Positions 22,332 to 34,569 of a stretch of 64,000 bases of DNA are shown piece after piece; position 1 is the first letter of the stretch, and each line of letters starts with the position of its first letter. The translations under genes were made by a program, and so were the position numbers. The stretch is from Arion vulgaris. Lineage: Eukaryota; Mollusca; Gastropoda; Stylommatophora; Arionidae. The stretch lies in NCBI GenBank assembly GCA_020796225.1, contig CM036754.1:44018420-44082419 (forward strand). The letters run 5' to 3'. The notes beneath the pieces were generated by a model. It searched no databases. It was not told where the DNA came from and was given only the letters and a program-made list of their open reading frames with translations.

Positions 22332-23394
22332 GGCTGTCAAGGATCCTGTCAGAGACTATGCTTCTTTGCGGGTTTGGCCCGTGGTCGTCATACACAGTGT
22401 TTCCACCTCAATCCTCGACTGCACTCCCAGCATATGCTTTCAAAAATATGAGGACTTTTCAGCGGCTATCTTTTTGTTTATGGTGGGCCACCAACCCAAC
22501 GAAAAACCCTTCAGTCTGGAGGTTATGGGGTGTACCTCTTCGTCTGATGTCTATCCTTTGATTTGTTCGGCATGGTTAAACTACAGCCAACTCTAAATAC
22601 TATATGAGTTTATAGTTGGTTGTGGTTAAACTTACTGGCAGCAATACTACCTGCGACATAACTCTGGGATACTCAATCCCCCCGCCAACTACACCGTTGG
22701 GAGGGTTTTCATTTAATAGAGAATCCAAATATTTTAGACATATAAAGAGATAACATGAGATTCCTACAAATATTTTGACCAGAATAGGTCACAAATAAAG
22801 AGTTGAAGAAGAAAATTTATTTAACATTACTGACTGGCATGTGAAAGCTCTGACGGTCTCCCTATGGCTAATAATATATTATACCATGCTGACGGATAAC
22901 TCCAGGTGTAGTAATTTAAAATGTCGTTTGTCAAATCTTTAAACTACCCGTCTGTACAAATTTGTGTCGTGTTGGATAATATGCATACACTTTGGCAGAA
23001 ATAAGGACGTGCTTACATGCTGTAGGAGCCTAACGGGCGTAAAACGTACTTGGTGCACACCACAAAAATGATTAACTTGGTTAATATGAACGCAAACATA
23101 CATTTCTGGCAGCCACGATAAGAGAAAGAAGATAGAGATATAGGCCAAACAAACTGGATACTTCTATAGTATACTTTCGGGCACTTCTGGCAAAATTAAC
23201 TCTCGCATGAACAGCAAAATGATGGAGGAGATGAGACAGACCACAAGAAACCTGAAGAACTTGGAAAAGAAAATAGTGTGGGATGAGATGGGTAGAAAGG
23301 CATATGACTAATAGAAATGTGAGTCACTAGTAAATACTTTATGTGTCATCTATGACATGACAAAAGATAGAGAGATGAATAGATAAAACACTGC

Positions 23395-23485
23395 TTGATA
23401 AAGACCTTTTGGTCGAAACGTTGCTGTGTATTGCTTTTGTATTTTGTAAAACTACAGTACTTTGTTATTACTTGTTTCGCTAAAA
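23395..23485 (+). repeat. R1 hairpin repeat inside array unit 1
   Basis: The sequence ttgataaagaccttttggtc then gaaacgttgctgtgtattgc and tttgtattttgtaaaactac matches the R1 ends at 1600-1690 and 5540-5620. It repeats in every unit (about 25083, 26771, 28458 and 30147). Confidence 0.75.
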
Positions 23486-23814
23486 CACTGCTGAAAATCT
23501 TACTTGCTGGAAAAGTTGTTATCTACGGAATAGAATAGATATGAAAAAGTAACATTCCAGAAAACTATGAACGTAATATACAACCAATATACATGTCCAT
23601 GTCCACATACAATTGTCAACACAAATATATCTAATTCGACTTAGAGAAATAATAAAATATTAAAGTTACTTATATATCCAAACAATAAAAATGCACTCAA
23701 AACTTTCAAGTTAAAACTGAAAAGTATTTTCATTCTCTTCGCGTTATTTATTATTGACTACTGAATCACAGCGCCATTACACTTTAGGCAAACCCTTAGA
23801 TGCTCAGTCTCCCT

Positions 23815-23990
23815 TAACAGATGTCGAAGGATATGCATACTGATAGTTCATATGGCTTGCTGGTTAAACACAATCCTTATGCTGCCCTTCAGACATTCAG
23901 CTCTACTTGTACATGGGTAACTCCAAACTCTTTAAATCACTGGATTTAACATCTGATAATATTTTAGTGTATTCATCCAACTGGCAGTCA
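23815..23990 (-). pseudogene. I-like LINE C-terminal fragment inside array unit 1
   Basis: The reverse complement matches 53590-53790 of the better copy (ttggatgaatacactaaaat, tttggagttaccc, acaagtagagctgaa). In the last unit this fragment joins the RNase H fragment at 31404-31700 across a later LINE insertion, showing the two were once continuous. Confidence 0.7.
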
Positions 23991-26900
23991 TGAAGTTAGT
24001 TTGTTCCTTTCGTGCCAAAGGCTGTCAAGGATCCTGTCAGAGACTATGCTTCTTTGCGGGTTTGGCCCGTGGTCGTCATACACAGTGTTTCCACCTCAAT
24101 CCTCGACTGCACTCCCAGCATATGCTTTCAAAAATATGAGGACTTTTCAGCGGCTATCTTTTTGTTTATGGTGGGCCACCAACCCAACGAAAAACCCTTC
24201 AGTCTGGAGGTTATGGGGTGTACCTCTTCGTCTGATGTCTATCCTTTGATTTGTTCGGCATGGTTAAACTACAGCCAACTCTAAATACTATATGAGTTTA
24301 TAGTTGGTTGTGGTTAAACTTACTGGCAGCAATACTACCTGCGACATAACTCTGGGATACTCAATCCCCCCGCCAACTACACCGTTGGGAGGGTTTTCAT
24401 TTAATAGAGAATCCAAATATTTTAGACATATAAAGAGATAACATGAGATTCCTACAAATATTTTGACCAGAATAGGTCACAAATAAAGAGTTGAAGAAGA
24501 AAATTTATTTAACATTACTGACTGGCATGTGAAAGCTCTGACGGTCTCCCTATGGCTAATAATATATTATACCATGCTGACGGATAACTCCAGGTGTAGT
24601 AATTTAAAATGTCGTTTGTCAAATCTTTAAACTACCCGTCTGTACAAATTTGTGTCGTGTTGGATAATATGCATACACTTTGGCAGAAATAAGGACGTGC
24701 TTACATGCTGTAGGAGCCTAACGGGCGTAAAACGTACTTGGTGCACACCACAAAAATGATTAACTTGGTTAATATGAACGCAAACATACATTTCTGGCAG
24801 CCACGATAAGAGAAAGAAGATAGAGATATAGGCCAAACAAACTGGATACTTCTATAGTATACTTTCGGGCACTTCTGGCAAAATTAACTCTCGCATGAAC
24901 AGCAAAATGATGGAGGAGATGAGACAGACCACAAGAAACCTGAAGAACTTGGAAAAGAAAATAGTGTGGGATGAGATGGGTAGAAAGGCATATGACTAAT
25001 AGAAATGTGAGTCACTAGTAAATACTTTATGTGTCATCTATGACATGACAAAAGATAGAGAGATGAATAGATAAAACACTGCTTGATAAAGACCTTTTGG
25101 TCGAAACGTTGCTGTGTATTGCTTTTGTATTTTGTAAAACTACAGTACTTTGTTATTACTTGTTTCGCTAAAACACTGCTGAAAATCTTACTTGCTGGAA
25201 AAGTTGTTATCTACGGAATAGAATAGATATGAAAAAGTAACATTCCAGAAAACTATGAACGTAATATACAACCAATATACATGTCCATGTCCACATACAA
25301 TTGTCAACACAAATATATCTAATTCGACTTAGAGAAATAATAAAATATTAAAGTTACTTATATATCCAAACAATAAAAATGCACTCAAAACTTTCAAGTT
25401 AAAACTGAAAAGTATTTTCATTCTCTTCGCGTTATTTATTATTGACTACTGAATCACAGCGCCATTACACTTTAGGCAAACCCTTAGATGCTCAGTCTCC
25501 CTTAACAGATGTCGAAGGATATGCATACTGATAGTTCATATGGCTTGCTGGTTAAACACAATCCTTATGCTGCCCTTCAGACATTCAGCTCTACTTGTAC
25601 ATGGGTAACTCCAAACTCTTTAAATCACTGGATTTAACATCTGATAATATTTTAGTGTATTCATCCAACTGGCAGTCATGAAGTTAGTTTGTTCCTTTCG
25701 TGCCAAAGGCTGTCAAGGATCCTGTCAGAGACTATGCTTCTTTGCGGGTTTGGCCCGTGGTCGTCATACACAGTGTTTCCACCTCAATCCTCGACTGCAC
25801 TCCCAGCATATGCTTTCAAAAATATGAGGACTTTTCAGCGGCTATCTTTTTGTTTATGGTGGGCCACCAACCCAACGAAAAACCCTTCAGTCTGGAGGTT
25901 ATGGGGTGTACCTCTTCGTCTGATGTCTATCCTTTGATTTGTTCGGCATGGTTAAACTACAGCCAACTCTAAATACTATATGAGTTTATAGTTGGTTGTG
26001 GTTAAACTTACTGGCAGCAATACTACCTGCGACATAACTCTGGGATACTCAATCCCCCCGCCAACTACACCGTTGGGAGGGTTTTCATTTAATAGAGAAT
26101 CCAAATATTTTAGACATATAAAGAGATAACATGAGATTCCTACAAATATTTTGACCAGAATAGGTCACAAATAAAGAGTTGAAGAAGAAAATTTATTTAA
26201 CATTACTGACTGGCATGTGAAAGCTCTGACGGTCTCCCTATGGCTAATAATATATTATACCATGCTGACGGATAACTCCAGGTGTAGTAATTTAAAATGT
26301 CGTTTGTCAAATCTTTAAACTACCCGTCTGTACAAATTTGTGTCGTTTTGGGATAATATGCATACACTTTGGCAGAAATAAGGACGTGCTTACATGCTGT
26401 AGGAGCCTAACGGGCGTAAAACGTACTTGGTGCACACCACAAAAATGATTAACTTGGTTAATATGAACGCAAACATACATTTCTGGCAGCCACGATAAGA
26501 GAAAGAAGATAGAGATATAGGCCAAACAAACTGGATACTTCTATAGTATACTTTCGGGCACTTCTGGCAAAATTAACTCCCCATGAACAGCAAAATGATG
26601 GAGGAGATGAGACAGACCACAAGAAACCTGAAGAACTTGGAAAAGAAAATAGTGTGGGATGAGATGGGTAGAAAGGCATATGACTAATAGAAATGTGAGT
26701 CACTAGTAAATACTTTATGTGTCATCTATGACATGACAAAAGATAGAGAGATGAATAGATAAAACACTGCTTGATAAAGACCTTTTGGTCGAAACGTTGC
26801 TGTGTATTGCTTTTGTATTTTGTAAAACTACAGTACTTTGTTATTACTTGTTTCGCTAAAACACTGCTGAAAATCTTACTTGCTGGAAAAGTTGTTATCT

Positions 26901-29900
26901 ACGGAATAGAATAGATATGAAAAAGTAACATTCCAGAAAACTATGAACGTAATATACAACCAATATACATGTCCATGTCCACATACAATTGTCAACACAA
27001 ATATATCTAATTCGACTTAGAGAAATAATAAAATATTAAAGGTACTTATATATCCAAACAATAAAAATGCACTCAAAACTTTCAAGTTAAAACTGAAAAG
27101 TATTTTCATTCTCTTCACGTCAATTATTATTGACTACTGAATCACAGCGCCATTACACTTTAGGCAAACCCTTAGATGCTCAGTCTCCCTTAACAGATGT
27201 CGAAGGATATGCATACTGATAGTTCATATGGCTTGCTGGTTAAACACAATCCTTATGCTGCCCTTCAGACATTCAGCTCTACTTGTACATGGGTAACTCC
27301 AAACTCTTTAAATCACTGGATTTAACATCTGATAATATTTTAGTGTATTCATCCAACTGGCAGTCATGAAGTTAGTTTGTTCCTTTCGTGCCAAAGGCTG
27401 TCAAGGATCCTGTCAGAGACTATGCTTCTTTGCGGGTTTGGCCCGTGGTCGTCATACACAGTGTTTCCACCTCAATCCTCGACTGCACTCCCAGCATATG
27501 CTTTCAAAAATATGAGGACTTTTCAGCGGCTATCTTTTTGTTTATGGTGGGCCACCAACCCAACGAAAAACCCTTCAGTCTGGAGGTTATGGGGTGTACC
27601 TCTTCGTCTGATGTCTATCCTTTGATTTGTTCGGCATGGTTAAACTACAGCCAACTCTAAATACTATATGAGTTTATAGTTGGTTGTGGTTAAACTTACT
27701 GGCAGCAATACTACCTGCGACATAACTCTGGGATACTCAATCCCCCCGCCAACTACACCGTTGGGAGGGTTTTCATTTAATAGAGAATCCAAATATTTTA
27801 GACATATAAAGAGATAACATGAGATTCTACAAATATTTTGACCAGAATAGGTCACAAATAAAGAGTTGAAGAAGAAAATTTATTTAACATTACTGACTGG
27901 CATGTGAAAGCTCTGACGGTCTCCCTATGGCTAATAATATATTATACCATGCTGACGGATAACTCCAGGTGTAGTAATTTAAAATGTCGTTTGTCAAATC
28001 TTTAAACTACCCGTCTGTACAAATTTGTGTCGTGTTGGATAATATGCATACACTTTGGCAGAAATAAGGACGTGCTTACATGCTGTAGGAGCCTAACGGG
28101 CGTAAAACGTACTTGGTGCACACCACAAAAATGATTAACTTGGTTAATATGAACGCAAACATACATTTCTGGCAGCCACGATAAGAGAAAGAAGATAGAG
28201 ATATAGGCCAAACAAACTGGATACTTCTATAGTATACTTTCGGGCACTTCTGGCAAAATTAACTCTCGCATGAACAGCAAAATGATGGAGGAGATGAGAC
28301 AGACCACAAGAAACCTGAAGAACTTGGAAAAGAAAATAGTGTGGGATGAGATGGGTAGAAAGGCATATGACTAATAGAAATGTGAGTCACTAGTAAATAC
28401 TTTATGTGTCATCTATGACATGACAAAAGATAGAGAGATGAATAGATAAAACACTGCTTGATAAAGACCTTTTGGTCGAAACGTTGCTGTGTATTGCTTT
28501 TGTATTTTGTAAAACTACAGTACTTTGTTATTACTTGTTTCGCTAAAACACTGCTGAAAATCTTACTTGCTGGAAAAGTTGTTATCTACGGAATAGAATA
28601 TATATGAAAAAGTAACATTCCAGAAAACTATGAACGTAATATACAACCAATATACATGTCCATGTCCACATACAATTGTCAACACAAATATATCTAATTC
28701 GACTTAGAGAAATAATAAAATATTAAAGTTACTTATATATCCAAACAATAAAAATGCACTCAAAACTTTCAAGTTAAAACTGAAAAGTATTTTCATTCTC
28801 TTCGCGTTATTTATTATTGACTACTGAATCACAGCGCCATTACACTTTAGGCAAACCCTTAGATGCTCAGTCTCCCTTAACAGATGTCGAAGGATATGCA
28901 TACTGATAGTTCATATGGCTTGCTGGTTAAACACAATCCTTATGCTGCCCTTCAGACATTCAGCTCTACTTGTACATGGGTAACTCCAAACTCTTTAAAT
29001 CACTGGATTTAACATCTGATAATATTTTAGTGTATTCATCCAACTGGCAGTCATGAAGTTAGTTTGTTCCTTTCGTGCCAAAGGCTGTCAAGGATCCTGT
29101 CAGAGACTATGCTTCTTTGCGGGTTTGGCCCGTGGTCGTCATACACAGTGTTTCCACCTCAATCCTCGACTGCACTCCCAGCATATGCTTTCAAAAATAT
29201 GAGGACTTTTCAGCGGCTATCTTTTTGTTTATGGTGGGCCACCAACCCAACGAAAAACCCTTCAGTCTGGAGGTTATGGGGTGTACCTCTTCGTCTGATG
29301 TCTATCCTTTGATTTGTTCGGCATGGTTAAACTACAGCCAACTCTAAATACTATATGAGTTTATAGTTGGTTGTGGTTAAACTTACTGGCAGCAATACTA
29401 CCTGCGACATAACTCTGGGATACTCAATCCCCCCGCCAACTACACCGTTGGGAGGGTTTTCATTTAATAGAGAATCCAAATATTTTAGACATATAAAGAG
29501 ATAACATGAGATTCCTACAAATATTTTGACCAGAATAGGTCACAAATAAAGAGTTGAAGAAGAAAATTTATTTAACATTACTGACTGGCATGTGAAAGCT
29601 CTGACGGTCTCCCTATGGCTAATAATATATTATACCATGCTGACGGATAACTCCAGGTGTAGTAATTTAAAATGTCGTTTGTCAAATCTTTAAACTACCC
29701 GTCTGTACAAATTTGTGTCGTGTTGGATAATATGCATACACTTTGGCAGAAATAAGGACGTGCTTACATGCTGTAGGAGCCTAACGGGCGTAAAACGTAC
29801 TTGGTGCACACCACAAAAATGATTAACTTGGTTAATATGAACGCAAACATACATTTCTGGCAGCCACGATAAGAGAAAGAAGATAGAGATATAGGCCAAA

Positions 29901-30743
29901 CAAACTGGATACTTCTATAGTATATTTTCGGGCACTTCTGGCAAAATTAACTCTCGCATGAACAGCAAAATGATGGAGGAGATGAGACAGACCACAAGAA
30001 ACCTGAAGAACTTGGAAAAGAAAATAGTGTGGGATGAGATGGGTAGAAAGGCATATGACTAATAGAAATGTGAGTCACTAGTAAATACTTTATGTGTCAT
30101 CTATGACATGACAAAAGATAGAGAGATGAATAGATAAAACACTGCTTGATAAAGACCTTTTGGTCGAAACGTTGCTGTGTATTGCTTTTGTATTTTGTAA
30201 AACTACAGTACTTTGTTATTACTTGTTTCGCTAAAACACTGCTGAAAATCTTACTTGCTGGAAAAGTTGTTATCTACGGAATAGAATAATATGAAAAGTA
30301 ACATTCAGAAAACTATGAACGTAATATACAACCAATATACATATCCATGTCCACATACAATTGTCAACACAAATATATCTAATTCGACTTAGAGAAATAA
30401 TAAAATATTAAAGTTACTTATATATCCAAACAATAAAAATGCACTCAAAACTTTCAAGTTAAAACTGAAAAGTATTTTCATTCTCTTCACGTTATTTATT
30501 ATTGACTACTGAATCACAGCGCCATTACACTTTAGGCAAACCCTTAGATGCTCAGTCTCCCTTAACAGATGTCGAAGGATATGCATACTGATAGTTCATA
30601 TGGCTTGCTGGTTAAACACAATCCTTATGCTGCCCTTCAGACATTCAGCTCTACTTGTACATGGGTAACTCCAAACTCTTTAAATCACTGGATTTAACAT
30701 CTGATAATATTTTAGTGTATTCATCCAACTGGCAGTCATGAAG

Positions 30744-31393
30744 TTAGTTTGTTCCTTTCGTGCCAAAGGCGGCACATAGGGCAGAGGTTTTAGATCTCCA
30801 TGTGATGCGGTTCGTTGCTAGCAGTTGGAGATCTTGTATGGTTTTACATCCCAATAGTTTACTTTCTTGTTGGATGGTTCTTCGAAGAGTGGTCTTTGGT
30901 CTTCCACGTTTTCTTTTCCCAACTGGTGACCACATAAGGACTTGTCGGTTTAGTCTCTTTTCGTCTGATCTAAGAACATGACCTAAATATTTCCACCATC
31001 GTTTCCTTATAATATTTGATACGGGTTGTTGGTGTGTTCTATCTCTCACCGTGTTAGAAACGAAATGACTCCATTTTACTTTTAATAATTTTCGGAGACA
31101 TATGTTCTCAAAGTTATCCAGTTTCTTATCAATTTTCTTTGTTGATTTCCAACTTTCACAACCGTAGGTCAGCACAGGAATCACACATGACCTAAACAAT
31201 TTAACTTTTGTGCATATACTAAGGTCTTGAGATTGCCAGATATTCGTTAATTTAGTGAAGACACTAGCTGCAATAGCAATACCAGAGCTTATTTCTTTCA
31301 TCGTGTCTCCGTTGTTTGACATTGGCTATGGTCGGTTGATCTGAGGCCTAATAATCCTCAATCGTAAAATCCCCAGTATTACGGAAACAGAGG
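30744..31393 (-). mobile_element. 5'-truncated LINE, 650 bp, with 10-bp TSD
   Basis: The insertion lies between two copies of agtcatgaag (30734-30743 and 31394-31403). Its minus-strand frame (31322-30744) encodes the C-terminal part of a LINE reverse transcriptase: LTNIWQSQDLSICTKVKLFR, VIPVLTYGCESWK, NICLRKLLKVKWS, WWKYLGHVLRSDEKRLN and GKRKRGRPKTTLRRT, ending WRSKTSALCAAFGTKGTN and a stop at the 3' boundary. The element thus ends at its stop codon with no visible 3' UTR or poly(A). It interrupts an I-like LINE RNase H domain. Its last 28 bp fall inside the 1688-bp array unit. Confidence 0.85.
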
Positions 31394-31700
31394 AGTCATG
31401 AAGAGACTGAAGAAAATATCCCTTATTCATCTTCCACTCCCTGACGACCGGTGCTTTAGATGCAAGCATGTCCTCTCTTTTATTGCCACAGACACCCGCA
31501 TGTCCAGGACAGTAAATTCGCGTATGCTTCAATAGTCGGCATCAGCAAACAGCCAATTTGTACCCTCCGATGCATCGACTGAGAGTAAGATACAACAACG
31601 GACTCAGTATACGGAGTCCCAGAGAGTCAATGGAAGGCAGCAGTAACGGCCTCCAACCTACATCTCTTCTCAACTGTCATAGACTGTGTGATGAGATAGA
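31394..31700 (-). pseudogene. I-like LINE RNase H fragment
   Basis: The minus strand encodes RLEAVTAAFHWLSGTPYTES and VVVSYSQSM (catalytic Asp region changed to Tyr), then IYCPGHAGVCGNKREDMLAS and KMNKGYFLQSLHD. It is the 5' continuation of the fragment in the last array unit, split by the LINE at 30744-31393. Confidence 0.75.
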
Positions 31701-31829
31701 ATCTTCAATAATCAGGTGATAATTGGACTCTTACCCTTTGTCCAAATGCCGATGCCTTGTGGACGTAGCGATAAAGAACTTTGTGTGTTGATTTCTTTAC
31801 TTCACAGTGCATTTCTTGGTACCCAATTA

Positions 31830-32215
31830 AGGATGTATCAAGCCTAACATATGCTAGCGAGAGTTGCAAAATGACTAAAGATATAGAAAGCAAGTTGAAT
31901 GCATTTGAAAATAGATGTCTGCGAAAAATAATGAATATAAAATGTAATGAATTCAGGAAAAGTGATGAAATCAGAGAAATGTCTGGTCAACCACTAGTAA
32001 CAACTGTTATAAGAAAGAGAAAATGGAGATATGTTGGACACACCTTGAGGAGAAATGATCAACGAATATCAAAGCAGGCATTGAAGTGGGATGCAAAGGG
32101 TTCAAGCAAGAGAGGACGACCTAAGGAGACCCTGAAAAGAACTTTGCTGAGAGGCAAAAAATATCGGTTTCAGTTTCATGAAGGAGATTAAGCGAGTTAC
32201 CCATGATAGAGCGGT
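31830..32215 (+). pseudogene. LINE reverse transcriptase C-terminal fragment
   Basis: The frame 31781-32191 contains ESKLNAFENRCLRKIMNIK, VTTVIRKRKWRYVGHTLRRN and GSSKRGRPKETLKRT, typical of the C-terminal end of RTE-like ORF2. The start at 31781 is only the first ATG of an open stretch. The end is frameshifted (a WRNY-like end near 32216). It is related to 30744-31322 on the other strand. Confidence 0.75.
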
Positions 32216-32515
32216 TTGGAGAAATTATTCAGTCCTCTCGTAACGTATAACGGTACGAGAGGAATTATTAATTAAGGATGGGTCGACCTGAGAGCCGTTA
32301 CGATGGGAAATATATTCCACACCCTCTGTGAAATTGAAACCAGACCACTAGCCTAAGAAGCTCGTTCACTAACAACTATGCTACTGCAGTTCTCCGAGGA
32401 TGGCTCCGGGTTCAATACTAGCCTAAGAAGCAAGTTCACTAACAACTATGCTACTGCGGCTCTGCGAGGATGGCTACGGACCCAGCATGGTAGAACTATT
32501 CTATGGTTACCATAC

Positions 32516-32800
32516 AGGCTCAACAAGACGTGCCAGCCACTGACTGCTTTGTCGGTCCGTGTATAAGGCTACAGGCTCAACAAGACTTGCCAGCCACTGA
32601 CTGCTTTGTCGGTCCGTGTATAAGGCTACAGGTTCAACAAGACGTGCCAGCCACTGACTGCTTTGTCGGTCCGTGTATAAGGCTACAGGCTCAACAAGAC
32701 GTGCCAGCCACTGACTGCTTTGTCGGTCCGTGTATAAGGCTACAGGCTCAACAAGACGTGCCAGCCACTGACTGCTTTGTCGGTCCGTGTATAAGGCTAA
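32516..32800. repeat. 57-bp minisatellite, five units
   Basis: Units start at 32516, 32573, 32630, 32687 and 32744 with ctcaacaagacgtgccagcc, then actgactgctttgtcggtcc and gtgtataaggctacagg. Only single-base changes separate them. The period is a multiple of three, so frames 32503-32811 (+) and 32507-32833 (-) are open artefacts. Confidence 0.9.
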
Positions 32801-32919
32801 CAGTTTTATAAGAGCTAAAACAGGATAGAACAAGTTATAATTTCTTCAACTCAGGACACCATCAACTCCGTAGCCACGTTTATACATTTACAATTCAGCC
32901 ATTTTAAGCCTACATATGT

Positions 32920-33110
32920 GTAGGATCTACACACTGTAAAGTACATACTTCAAGACTGCCCCGAATATAATATAACGAGACAAACTTTGGAAAGAAAACT
33001 CCCCGATCATTTGTCTGAGCTACGAAAACAGTGAGGTTTATATTACAATCAATATTGCAATTTTATACAATATATTTCAAGTCAAAGAAAGAAAGAAATG
33101 AAAGAGAGAT
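32920..33110 (+). repeat. LINE C-terminal zinc-knuckle remnant
   Basis: It reads as a broken YILQDCPEYN-RQTLERKLPDHLSEL and is related to 4690-4880. The end is A/G-rich. From 33110 to 33330 nothing is recognised. Confidence 0.5.
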
Positions 33111-33329
33111 GAGTTCAAAAGGAAAGAAAAACTAAAGATACAACAAAAACTCTCGTTGCTAAGTTGGACAGTTTGAAAGTATGTCATGTCTAATTGTACA
33201 CATTTGTTGTATGCTACTCTCCCTGACTGCTCATGATCAATAGCATTAGGAATAGAAATGATGAACAGATGATCAATAGCATTTTCATGTCTACTTGGGC
33301 CAAACATGGACAATGGGCAAAGCACAGAC

Positions 33330-33680
33330 GCTAAAAAATAATAACTACATGTGAAATGCGATGCCTACGAAAAGTTATCAACGCCAGAAAAGACAGTCAC
33401 CAACATCAGCATACAAAAAAAAAAGTTGGGACAGAATATTGCTTGAATTACATTGAGAAATAAAGAATGGAGTGGTTCGGCCACTTAATAAAAATGCAAT
33501 CACACTCTATTGTATACAGTCTTCTACAACAGAACATCAGGATAGAAGACCACGACAAAGATGGTTACATGGCATAGAAGAATCCTGTCATAAAGCAAAC
33601 ATTATCATCCAAACCCCTAGAGCAGGGCAAGACAAAAAGAGAAAACCACGATACTGGGTAACAACACGGTAACCGTGTGA
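33330..33680 (+). pseudogene. Decayed LINE reverse transcriptase tail
   Basis: Frames across this stretch give MRCLRKVINARK, YIEK-RMEWFGHLIKMQ and EDHDKDG. They follow the order seen at 17300-17560 and come from the same family. Several stops and frameshifts are present. Between 33690 and 34180 I see nothing recognisable. Confidence 0.6.
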
Positions 33681-34179
33681 GGACAAAAGAAGAAAGAAAG
33701 AAGAAGTAATGTGTTACTATTAATATAGTTGTGTAAGCGTGTAGTTATAGAGGTAAACACTATGACACACTAGTTTCATTTCATATCATCCGCTTTCCTG
33801 ACATACTAAAACTGAAATCAAGTGTTAGGTGATGATGTCGTTGTAATCTGACGAATACTAGCAGACATTGCTCATATGTTCACTTTCAGACACTGTAACG
33901 TGTAATTAACTGATTATTTCTTTCTAACTTTATTTCATATTAGATTAGATTATTTTCTGACTCTTCACCTACCTTAACGAAGCTAACTTTAATGTCAAAA
34001 TTTCCGCTACATTGAATTTGCGAATAACTTCTTCCTGGTAACCTGTTATCTATTCTTGGAAACGACATCGTGATTCAAACAAGTTTCAGTTCTAATAGGC
34101 TACTAGTAGTCTAGCACAGTAACTAGTACTAAGTCTAGTACAAGTGTTGGGCTCAGTATCTCTACTCTTCTTTATACGA

Positions 34180-34284
34180 GTGACACAGTTCTACACAGGT
34201 AAGATTTTATCATTATATTTTGTATTTCCCTGACAAAACTGTCACCTAATATAACTTTCTGAAGAGTAACGTAAAATTTCACGT
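34180..34284. repeat. Short repeat shared with 154-265
   Basis: It carries the acaaaactgtcacctaatat block and its context and is the paralogue of 154-265. The LINE tail at 34297 has inserted just after it. Confidence 0.6.
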
Positions 34285-34569
34285 AGATAAATAGATTATG
34301 TGTGTAAGCATGGACATTTAATAAGGCAATGGACAATCATATGTGCTTTTGAATATAAGTGTTACAGAAGAGCCTTCGTATATCATGGACAGAGAAGATA
34401 ACAAATAGATATATCCAGAAAGAACTCAAGATCAAAGAAAACTGGCTGATGCTACAAATAAGAAAGAGAAAATTAACGTATTTTGGACATATAAAAAGAC
34501 ACGAAGGGCTGAGAAGACCATCATGGAAGGAGGCATAACGGCAAAGAGAAGAAGAGAAACGACACGGAG

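Larger units (their letters stand above)
22332..30771. repeat. Tandem array of five 1688-bp units
   Basis: Units begin at about 22332, 24020, 25708, 27396 and 29083, each with ggctgtcaaggatcctgtca. Spacing is 1688, 1688, 1688 and 1687 bp and the array holds five whole units. Units differ at only a handful of sites (for example 26345, 26578, 27041, 27119, 27824, 29925 and 30288). Each unit contains a LINE C-terminal remnant on the minus strand at its left end, an R1 hairpin repeat (23395-23480 in unit 1), a minus-strand fragment of the I-like LINE RNase H/C-terminus (23815-23990), and the last 28 bp of another LINE. The recurring 69-90 aa frames are not supported as genes. Confidence 0.95.

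Noticed and set aside
23395..23440. An active hammerhead ribozyme
   Set aside because: The GAAAC strand and stem II fit, but the CUGANGA strand is replaced by UUGAUAAA, which removes the key G.
22319..29899. Recurring 69-90 aa frames in the 1688-bp array
   Set aside because: Several overlapping frames repeat with the DNA unit; they overlap LINE remnants in the opposite strand and show no domain or coding signature.
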